The position numbers and the translations under genes are program-made. 5,246 nucleotides of DNA. Origin: Lachnospiraceae bacterium (GTDB lineage: Bacteria; Bacillota; Clostridia; Lachnospirales; Lachnospiraceae). Below are positions 1 to 5,246 of the stretch, piece after piece; position 1 is the stretch's first letter; each line of letters starts with the position of its first letter. The notes beneath the pieces were generated by a model. The model made no database searches. It was not told the DNA's origin and saw only the letters and a program-made list of their open reading frames with translations. The stretch spans positions 1-5,246 of the forward strand of contig DLYC01000111.1 in assembly GCA_003447895.1 (NCBI GenBank), given 5' to 3'.

Positions 1-852
1 AACGGCGAAGGCGGCGCAGACGGAACCAATAACAACTACAGCTGGAACTGCGGCGCGGAAGGAGATACCGATGATGAAGACATCCTGAGGCTTCGCAGAA
101 ACCAGATCCGGAACATGCTGACCCTCCTGTTTTTGTCTAAGGGAACACCGCTCCTCAATGCCGGGGACGAGTGCTATAATACACAGCATGGGAACAATAA
201 TCCTTACTGTCAGGACAACGAGACAGGCTGGGTTATCTGGGACAATGGGGAGACCGGCGACCATATTCGGGAATTTGTAAAGAAGATCATCCGCTTCAGA
301 AAGGACCATCCGGTCTTTACGAGCGGGATCCGCTTTAAGAGCACCGATTACAGGGCCTTTGGCTATCCGGACCTGTCCCTTCACGGAAGTGAGGCGTGGA
401 AGCCGGACGTCAGTATTTTCAGCCATTCGATCGGAATCTGCCTGTGCACCAATTACGTGAAGGAGTCTGAAAAGATCGAGCTCCTCTACCTTGCCGTCAA
501 TATGCACTGGGAGAAGCAGGAGCTGGGGCTTCCCAAGCTCTCACCCGGAAGACGCTGGAACCTTCTTGTCGATACGTCGCTGGAACAGTCCTTTTTGGAA
601 TCCGAGTGCATTCCGGACGAGCAGCACGTCGTGGAAGTTGAGCCCCGCTCTGTCAAAATATTGAATACCGTAACGAGTAACAAGCCGGTCAGAAGAAGAA
701 AGAAAAAGGCGGCGGAAAAAAAGACCGCGTCTGTTCCGGCCGGAAACGAAGCGCCGGCGCCGGAGAAGCCGGAAACCGCTCAGAAAACACAGGCCGTGGA
801 GCCTTCCGAGGATACGACAGATGAAAAAAAGCAAGACACCGGTGACGAGTGA
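1..852 (+). CDS. glgX: GH13 glycogen debranching enzyme (GlgX/isoamylase type), C-terminal part
   Basis: This is the 3' end of a gene that enters from the left edge; the frame is open from base 1 to the TGA at 850-852, giving 283 visible residues. GlgX-type enzymes cleave alpha-1,6 branches of glycogen or limit dextrins in the cytoplasm. The family is shown by the successive blocks NGEGGADGTNNNYSWNCGAEG, GTPLLNAGDE and HGNNNPYCQDNETGW, then YPDLSLHG and NMHWE in the C-terminal beta domain, which closes around PRSVKIL (visible residues 215-221). The GH13 catalytic Asp/Glu/Asp normally lie upstream of the first block, so they are outside the window. After the beta domain comes an unusual tail of about 58 residues (bases about 676-849), starting basic (RRRKKK), then rich in Ala, Pro, Glu and Lys, and ending acidic. 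Its last 32 nt overlap the next gene. The fold assignment is firm; glgX rather than another isoamylase or pullulanase-like subfamily is less certain. Confidence 0.87.
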   Translation, partial: NGEGGADGTNNNYSWNCGAEGDTDDEDILRLRRNQIRNMLTLLFLSKGTPLLNAGDECYNTQHGNNNPYCQDNETGWVIWDNGETGDHIREFVKKIIRFRKDHPVFTSGIRFKSTDYRAFGYPDLSLHGSEAWKPDVSIFSHSIGICLCTNYVKESEKIELLYLAVNMHWEKQELGLPKLSPGRRWNLLVDTSLEQSFLESECIPDEQHVVEVEPRSVKILNTVTSNKPVRRRKKKAAEKKTASVPAGNEAPAPEKPETAQKTQAVEPSEDTTDEKKQDTGDE

Positions 853-1390
853 AAAGTTCTGGGGACATTTTAGGACAGTGATGAAGCATCGCCATCTTGT
901 CCGCCAGGGATGTTTCAAGGTGGGACTCTACAGGCAGGGGCTCCTTCATGATCTCTCCAAGTTTTCTCCGACGGAGTTTTCCGTCGGGGCCAGATACTGG
1001 CAGGGAAACCGGTCCCCCAACAACGCGGAGAGGGAAGAGAAGGGATACAGCGCGTCCTGGCTTCATCACAAAGGGCGGAACCGGCATCACTTTGAGTACT
1101 GGGTGGACTACAACCTCCGCGGAGAGCTCGGAAGCAGCCCGGTCATTCCGGTCAAGATGCCGGGCAGATATGTCGTCGAAATGCTCATGGACCGCATTGC
1201 CGCCAGCAAAGTTTACGCCGGTGACAAATATGACGATTCCTACCCTCTTAAATATTTTGAACAGGGAACGAAAGTGATCAGCTTTATGCATCCCGAGACA
1301 GCGCACCTTCTCCACAAGCTTCTGAAAATGCTCGCGGAAGAAGGGGAGGAGAAGACCTTTGCATATGTGCGCAGACACCTTCACAAATAA
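821..1390 (+). CDS. DUF5662-family protein, HD-like metal-binding motifs, function unknown
   Basis: The protein has 189 residues and starts at ATG 821, with GAGGA at 808-812 placed 8 nt upstream, inside the end of the debranching-enzyme gene (32-nt overlap). I recognise the DUF5662 pattern: FRTVMKHRHLV, GLYRQGLLHDLSKFSPTEF, NRSPNNAEREEKGYSASWL, HHKGRNRHHFEYW and MDRIAASKVY. The family has no established activity that I know of. Candidate metal ligands are H25, H43-D44, H82/H83, H89/H90, E92 and D124. The HD pair plus later His and Asp resembles the HD phosphohydrolase arrangement, but that is inference. No signal peptide or membrane segment is visible, so it is probably cytoplasmic. The C-terminus (about residues 158-189) reads as a charged helix. 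Translation is probably coupled to both neighbours. An 8-bp perfect hairpin, extendable to 10 pairs, lies inside the gene at 966-989. Family assignment is good; biochemical role is unknown. Confidence 0.85.
   Translation: MKKSKTPVTSEKFWGHFRTVMKHRHLVRQGCFKVGLYRQGLLHDLSKFSPTEFSVGARYWQGNRSPNNAEREEKGYSASWLHHKGRNRHHFEYWVDYNLRGELGSSPVIPVKMPGRYVVEMLMDRIAASKVYAGDKYDDSYPLKYFEQGTKVISFMHPETAHLLHKLLKMLAEEGEEKTFAYVRRHLHK
966..989 (+). repeat. Inverted repeat (hairpin) inside the DUF5662-type gene
   Basis: CCGACGGA (968-975) pairs perfectly with TCCGTCGG (980-987) across a 4-nt GTTT loop. One G-U pair (967-988) and one C-G pair (966-989) can extend it to ten pairs. It lies over the codons for SPTEFSVG. 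No T-run follows on either strand, so it is not an intrinsic terminator. Any role in RNA stability or translation is inference. Confidence 0.5.
1343..1351 (+). promoter_or_regulatory. Ribosome binding site favouring the TTG 1359 start
   Basis: The sequence GGGGAGGAG lies inside the 3' end of the DUF5662-type gene. Its GGAGG core (1345-1349) ends 9 nt before TTG 1359 and 15 nt before ATG 1365, so spacing favours the TTG. The next in-frame ATG (1467) has only a weak purine stretch upstream. The site therefore implies re-initiation or coupled translation from within the preceding gene. Confidence 0.6.
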
Positions 1391-2150
1391 AGAGCGGGAC
1401 GAACGGTTCCTGCGGGCGCTTGACTCCGTTGTAAAGCCCGGTGAAAGAGAGCGCCATGGCATCGGCATGCAGAAAGAAAAAACTCTGCATGCCGTTCTTA
1501 AGGCTTATGAGGACCCCGACACAGACCACCATGAGATCCCGCTCGAAAATTATATTGCCGATATCTACTGCGATGAGGAGCAGTCGATCACGGAGATCCA
1601 GACTGCTAATTTGGGCTATCTTCGCGACAAACTGGCGGTCTTTCTGCCTCTTTACAAAGTGACCGTCGTCTATCCGATCCCGGCGGGAAAGTGGATCACG
1701 TGGATCGACCCGGAGACGGGGGAGCTGGGAAAGAGGAGCCGCTCTCCCAAGAGGGGCACTTTCTATAATGCCTTCCGGGAACTTTACAAAATCTCCTCTT
1801 ACCTGGACCACCCCAATCTCAGGATCAAGCTCATCCTCCTCGATATGGAGGAATACCGGCTCATGGACGGCTGGGGAAGAGGCGGAAAAAGGGGATCCCA
1901 CCGCTACGACCGGATCCCCACGAGGATCGTCTCGGAGACGCTTCTTACAGAGCCGAGAGATTATCTCCAGTTTGTCCCCTATGAGCTTGAGGAGCCCTTC
2001 ACGGCCAGGGAGCTGGCAAGATCCTGCGGGTATCCCAGGGAGAGCTTTTCGACCGAGGCGCTCATTCTCAGAAAGATGGGCGTCATCGAACAGATGGGAA
2101 AAAGAGGCCGATCCTACCTCTACAGAGTGGTAGAGACGGACCGAAAGTAA
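1359..2150 (+). CDS. Uncharacterised protein: PD-(D/E)XK nuclease-like domain plus C-terminal winged helix
   Basis: The protein has 263 residues from a TTG start at 1359; ATG 1365 is the alternative (261 residues). It ends in tandem TAA TAA at 2148-2153. I know it only as an uncharacterised Clostridia protein. Visible features: helix KEKTLHAVLK (39-48); strand ending YIADIY with D68; EIQT with E79 and Q81; helix ANLGYLRDKLAVFL; strand VTVVYPI; then conserved-looking WIDPETGE, SPKRGTFYNAF and LILLDMEEYRLMDGW. The D-x10-E-x-Q spacing between beta strands, followed by helix and strand, resembles PD-(D/E)XK nucleases in which Gln replaces Lys. Residues 172-186 are basic. Residues about 213-257 (FTARELA, a recognition-helix-like stretch, then the GVIEQMGKRGRSYLYRV wing) read as a winged helix. 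DNA binding or cleavage is therefore plausible but unproven. The first 36 residues look non-conserved, so a start at M37 is possible. The gene overlaps its upstream neighbour and precedes miaB by 17 nt. Confidence 0.82.
   Translation: MHMCADTFTNKERDERFLRALDSVVKPGERERHGIGMQKEKTLHAVLKAYEDPDTDHHEIPLENYIADIYCDEEQSITEIQTANLGYLRDKLAVFLPLYKVTVVYPIPAGKWITWIDPETGELGKRSRSPKRGTFYNAFRELYKISSYLDHPNLRIKLILLDMEEYRLMDGWGRGGKRGSHRYDRIPTRIVSETLLTEPRDYLQFVPYELEEPFTARELARSCGYPRESFSTEALILRKMGVIEQMGKRGRSYLYRVVETDRK
1463..1494 (+). repeat. Perfect 11-bp inverted repeat inside the nuclease-like gene
   Basis: CGGCATGCAGA (1463-1473) and TCTGCATGCCG (1484-1494) are exact reverse complements separated by a 10-nt A-rich loop (1474-1483). 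Each arm also contains the palindrome GCATGC. The left arm includes in-frame ATG 1467-1469 (codon 37), just where the conserved-looking part of the protein begins. A short TTCTT follows, too weak for a standard terminator. It could hide an internal start, act as an RNA processing site, or be a coincidence of coding. Confidence 0.55.
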
Positions 2151-2167
2151 TAAAATGAGGGAATCAA

Positions 2168-3667
2168 ATGTTAAGTGACATCAAATTGGAAGAGGAGATC
2201 GCGGCGATCGACCTGCTTGGCCCCGAGCCGTCCGACGAGCACAGCCGGGAACTCTACTATATGGGAAAACTCAGGAAACTGATCGCGGAAAGATCGGACC
2301 GGATCGGACGGCCCCTGACAGCCTGCACGGTCACCTTCGGCTGCCAGATGAACGCCAGGGATTCCGAGAAACTGATCGGCATCCTGATCGGCTCCGGATT
2401 TGCGCCCACCGAGTCGGAGGACGCGGATTTCGTGATCTTCAACACCTGTACGGTGAGAGACAACGCGGACCAGAGGACCTTCGGAAGGCTCGGACGCATC
2501 AGTCATCTCAAGAAAAAGAATCCCATGATGAAGGTCGCGATCTGCGGCTGTATGATGCAGGAGCCCGGAAATGTGGAGAAGGTCCGAAAAAGCTATCCCT
2601 TTGTGGACCTGATCTTCGGAACCCACAATATTTACCGCTTCGCGCAGTATCTCTATGAGGTCTACAGCTCGGACCGCAAGGTGACACAGATCTGGGATAA
2701 GACCGATCAGATCGTGGAAAACCTGCCCGTGGAGAGAAAATATCCCTATAAGTCGGGCATCAATATCATGTTCGGGTGCGACAATTTCTGCAGCTACTGC
2801 ATCGTTCCTTATGTCAGAGGGCGGGAGCGGAGCAGGGAGCCCCGGGAGATCTTAAGAGAGGCGGAGAGCCTTGCGGCGGACGGCGTCACGGAAGTCATGC
2901 TTTTGGGACAAAACGTCAACTCCTACGGAAAGGGGCTGGAAAATCCGATCGGCTTTGCGGAGCTCTTAAATGAAGTGTGCAAGGTGGAGGGACTTCGCCG
3001 CGTGCGCTTTATGACGCCGCATCCCAAGGATTTTTCCCCGGACGTGATCCGGGTCATCAAAGAGAACCCGAAAGCCGCAAGGCATGTCCATCTTCCTCTT
3101 CAGAGCGGGTCGGACCGGATCCTTCGGAAGATGAACCGCCACTATACCAAGGAGCAGTTCATCGAGCTGGCGCAGAGGATCCGGCGGGAAATCCCCGACG
3201 TGTCCATCACGACCGACATCATCGTCGGATTTCCGGGAGAGACAGCGGAAGATATAGAGGATACGCTTGACGTCATCGGGCGCGTGGGTTTTGACAATGC
3301 TTATACCTTTATTTACTCGCCCAGAAGGGGGACGCCCGCTGCCCGTATGGAAAACCAGGTGCCGCCGGAGGAAGTGAAGATCAATTTTGACAAGGTTCTG
3401 TCTGCCGTCCAGAGAAACGCGAGAATGCGCTCCGGCGCGCTCACAGGGCGTGTGATGGAAGGACTCGTCGAGGAGGTCAATTCCCAGAAGGAGGGCTACG
3501 TGACCTGCCGCCTTTCCAACAATATGATCGTGCACATTCCCGGTGACGCCTCTATGATCGGAAACTATCTCCCCGTTCTTCTTGAGGAGTGCCGCGGCTT
3601 TTACTATTTTGGCAGGGCCCTGGAGAAAGGTACGGAAAGTAAGGACAGAAACGAAGGTAATGAATGA
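2168..3667 (+). CDS. miaB: tRNA-2-methylthio-N6-dimethylallyladenosine synthase MiaB
   Basis: MiaB is a cytoplasmic radical-SAM methylthiotransferase that converts i6A37 to ms2i6A37 in tRNAs reading UNN codons, using two [4Fe-4S] clusters. The 499-residue protein shows the three expected parts. The N-terminal MTTase domain carries the auxiliary-cluster cysteines C59 (TFGCQMN), C94 (NTCTVR) and C128 (CGCMMQ). The radical-SAM core carries C204-x3-C208-x2-C211 (FGCDNFCSYCIVPYVRGRERSR), followed by LLGQNVNSYG, HLPLQSGSD and TTDIIVGFPGET. A C-terminal TRAM domain spans about residues 425-485. About 50 residues precede the MTTase domain, as is usual for longer Firmicutes MiaB proteins. Absence of a phosphodiesterase-like insert and the NTCTVR and YVRGRE motifs favour MiaB over the RimO or MtaB relatives. 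GAGGG at 2157-2161 lies 6 nt before the ATG. The stop overlaps the mutS start as ATGA, so the two are probably coupled. Confidence 0.96.
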   Translation: MLSDIKLEEEIAAIDLLGPEPSDEHSRELYYMGKLRKLIAERSDRIGRPLTACTVTFGCQMNARDSEKLIGILIGSGFAPTESEDADFVIFNTCTVRDNADQRTFGRLGRISHLKKKNPMMKVAICGCMMQEPGNVEKVRKSYPFVDLIFGTHNIYRFAQYLYEVYSSDRKVTQIWDKTDQIVENLPVERKYPYKSGINIMFGCDNFCSYCIVPYVRGRERSREPREILREAESLAADGVTEVMLLGQNVNSYGKGLENPIGFAELLNEVCKVEGLRRVRFMTPHPKDFSPDVIRVIKENPKAARHVHLPLQSGSDRILRKMNRHYTKEQFIELAQRIRREIPDVSITTDIIVGFPGETAEDIEDTLDVIGRVGFDNAYTFIYSPRRGTPAARMENQVPPEEVKINFDKVLSAVQRNARMRSGALTGRVMEGLVEEVNSQKEGYVTCRLSNNMIVHIPGDASMIGNYLPVLLEECRGFYYFGRALEKGTESKDRNEGNE

Positions 3668-5246
3668 GTATTAAGCTGGAAGAACAGGACTTATCCAAAC
3701 TGAGTCCCATGATGCAGCACTATCTGCAGACAAAGCGGGAATATCCCGGCTGCATACTGTTTTACCGTCTCGGGGACTTCTATGAAATGTTCTTCGAAGA
3801 CGCGGAGATCGTATCGAGGGAACTGGAACTTACCCTCACGGGAAAGAGCTGCGGGCTCCCCGAGAGGGCGCCCATGTGCGGCGTTCCCTACCACGCCGTG
3901 GACAGCTATCTGACCCGCCTTGTGGAAAAGGGCTACCGGGCCGCGATCTGCGAGCAGGTGGAGGATCCCCGCACCGCAAAGGGCATGGTAAAGAGAGAAG
4001 TCGTGAGGATCGTGACGCCCGGGACCAATCTCGATATGGAGTCCATCGACGAGGGAAAGAACAATTTTATCTTCTGCATCCTCTACGGGCAGCAGGGAAA
4101 GAGCGGGATTTCCGTCGCGGATGTGACAACAGGCGAGTTCTTTATGACAGAGTCCGAGGGGGACAGAAAGATCTATGACGAGATCATCCGCTATTCCCCT
4201 TCCGAGATCATCTGCAACGAGGGATTTATGCTCTCCGGCATAGACCTTCGGGACCTTCAGGACCGGATGGGCATTGTCATTAACACGCTCGGCCATCACT
4301 ATTTTGACGAGGGGCCCGCTGCCGAAGTCCTCAAAAAGCATTTCCGTGTGTCGAGCCTGATCGCGCTCGGGATGGAGGACAAGAGGGCCGGAAGCACGGC
4401 GGCCGGCGCGCTCCTTCGCTATCTCTACGACACGCAGAAAAATTCCCTCTCCAACATCACCGGGATCAGCGTCTACGCGTCCGGCAAATACATGCTTCTG
4501 GACAGTTCCACGAGGAGGAACCTTGAGCTTACGGAGACCATGCGCGAAAAGAAAAAGCGCGGATCGCTCATGTGGGTGCTGGACAGGACCTGCACGGCCA
4601 TGGGCGCCAGAAGACTTCACCAGATGATCGAGCAGCCCCTCATCGACGCGGAACTGATCCGGGAGAGGCTCGACGCGGTCGAGAGCCTTTGTCAAAATAC
4701 AGTGGACAGGGACGAGATCCGCGAATATCTGCAGCCTGTCTATGACCTGGAGCGCCTGATGACCCGCGTAAGCTACGGGTCGGCCAATCCCAGGGACCTC
4801 ATCGCGCTCCGAAGATCTCTTAAGATGTTCGCGCCCATCCGCCAGGTGCTCTCTGACTTCGAGGGCGGGCTTCTTGAAAAGCTGCGGGACGACATGGAGG
4901 ATTTCGACTTTCTCGTCGACCTTCTTGAGAGGTCCATTGAAGACGAGCCCCCGATCCAGGTCCGGGAAGGCGGAATGATCAAGGCGGGGTTTGATGAGGA
5001 CATCGACAGGCTCCGGGAGGCCAAGACCCAGGGAAGGCAGTGGCTTATGAACCTCGAAGCGGAGGATCAGGAGCGGACCGGCATCAGGAACCTGAAGATC
5101 AAATACAACAAGGTATTCGGCTACTACTTCGAAGTGACCAACTCCTTCAAGAATCTGGTCCCAAAGGACTACCAGAGAAAGCAGACCCTGGTGGGAGCTG
5201 AGCGCTATACTTCCGATAAGTTGAAGTCTCTCGAGGACACGATCCT
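3664..5246 (+). CDS. mutS: DNA mismatch repair protein MutS, N-terminal part
   Basis: MutS recognises mismatches and small loops and recruits MutL in methyl-independent mismatch repair. The frame is open from ATG 3664 to the right edge: 527 full codons plus two bases, roughly 60 percent of a typical MutS of about 850-900 residues. Visible domains in order: mismatch-binding domain I (about residues 10-125) with the Phe-x-Glu wedge as F39-Y40-E41 in LGDFYEMFFEDA, plus GVPYHAVDSYL and AICEQVEDP; connector domain II (about 130-260) with VADVTTGEF and STAAGALLRYL; lever/core domain III from about 266 (LLDSSTRRNLEL, GSLMWVLDRT, MGARRL); and the clamp insert from about 441 (GFDEDIDRLR, IKYNKVFGYYFEVT). 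The Walker A ATPase domain and the beta-clamp/MutL-binding tail lie beyond the window. GAAGG at 3653-3657 lies 6 nt before the start, which overlaps the miaB stop by 4 nt. No frameshift or missing key residue is seen in the visible part. Confidence 0.97.
   Translation, partial: MSIKLEEQDLSKLSPMMQHYLQTKREYPGCILFYRLGDFYEMFFEDAEIVSRELELTLTGKSCGLPERAPMCGVPYHAVDSYLTRLVEKGYRAAICEQVEDPRTAKGMVKREVVRIVTPGTNLDMESIDEGKNNFIFCILYGQQGKSGISVADVTTGEFFMTESEGDRKIYDEIIRYSPSEIICNEGFMLSGIDLRDLQDRMGIVINTLGHHYFDEGPAAEVLKKHFRVSSLIALGMEDKRAGSTAAGALLRYLYDTQKNSLSNITGISVYASGKYMLLDSSTRRNLELTETMREKKKRGSLMWVLDRTCTAMGARRLHQMIEQPLIDAELIRERLDAVESLCQNTVDRDEIREYLQPVYDLERLMTRVSYGSANPRDLIALRRSLKMFAPIRQVLSDFEGGLLEKLRDDMEDFDFLVDLLERSIEDEPPIQVREGGMIKAGFDEDIDRLREAKTQGRQWLMNLEAEDQERTGIRNLKIKYNKVFGYYFEVTNSFKNLVPKDYQRKQTLVGAERYTSDKLKSLEDTI

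Noticed and set aside
115..117. ATG 115 as the start of the first gene
   Set aside because: The same frame is open to base 1 and encodes conserved GH13 sequence upstream of this Met, so the gene is a fragment that began before the window.
689..1468. Minus-strand open frame (259 codons) opposite the DUF5662-type gene
   Set aside because: It spans three well-supported + strand gene ends, has no recognisable domain, and is explained as a shadow of the coding strand.
1764..1769. TATAAT inside the nuclease-like gene as a promoter for miaB
   Set aside because: There is no TG extension and no plausible -35 (GCTCTC at 1741-1746); the bases encode Tyr-Asn in the reading frame.
1284..1901. Minus-strand open frame (205 codons) opposite the nuclease-like gene
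   Set aside because: The + strand frame has family-like motifs, good ribosome binding sites and operon spacing; the minus frame has none of these.
2151..2167. Possible terminator or promoter between the nuclease-like gene and miaB
   Set aside because: The 17-nt gap holds only a second TAA and the miaB ribosome binding site; there is no inverted repeat or T-run.
4667..4687. Imperfect hairpin in mutS around CTCGAC and GTCGAG
   Set aside because: The stem is only six perfect pairs with a 3-nt loop (eight with a bulge); this is common in GC-rich coding sequence.
3691..4695. Long minus-strand open frame (334 codons) opposite mutS
   Set aside because: It lies wholly antisense to a textbook MutS reading frame, its translation shows no recognisable family, and GC-rich codon use on the coding strand readily leaves the opposite strand free of stops.
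1..5246. CRISPR array, tRNA/rRNA, insertion sequence, riboswitch, or a new defence-type system
   Set aside because: No spaced direct repeats, cloverleaf, transposase motif, terminal inverted repeats or non-coding leader were seen; nearly every base is accounted for by five genes in one direction.

Overview
This window looks like chromosomal DNA from a Gram-positive anaerobe of the Clostridia, most likely a Lachnospiraceae-type gut bacterium. This is inferred from the moderately GC-rich coding sequence, the GGAGG-like ribosome binding sites, the adjacent miaB-mutS pair, and two small families (a DUF5662-like protein and a nuclease-like/winged-helix protein) that I associate with that group. 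No 16S or other decisive marker is present, so the placement is tentative.

All five genes are on the + strand and are tightly packed. From left to right: (1) the 3' end of a GlgX/isoamylase-type GH13 glycogen debranching enzyme (1-852), whose catalytic residues lie upstream and which carries an unusual charged, low-complexity C-terminal tail; (2) a DUF5662-type protein with an HD-like set of histidines and aspartates (821-1390); (3) an uncharacterised protein that reads as a PD-(D/E)XK-like nuclease fold followed by a winged helix (1359-2150); (4) miaB, the tRNA ms2i6A37 methylthiotransferase (2168-3667); (5) the first 527 codons of mutS, the mismatch-recognition ATPase (3664-5246, running off the right edge).

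Genes 1/2 and 2/3 each overlap by 32 nt if the preferred starts are right. Genes 3/4 are 17 nt apart, and genes 4/5 share an ATGA stop/start. I see no terminator or convincing promoter between them, so the simplest reading is one polycistronic transcript with translational coupling. There is no gene-free stretch longer than 17 nt. I found no RNA gene, mobile element or CRISPR array.

miaB-mutS (usually followed by mutL and miaA) is a known Firmicutes arrangement. The less described part is the uncharacterised pair directly upstream, particularly the nuclease-like/winged-helix protein. Two strong inverted repeats lie inside coding sequence (966-989 and 1463-1494); the second spans an in-frame ATG at the point where that protein's conserved part begins. 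I do not see a clearly new multi-gene system such as a defence island or a retron.
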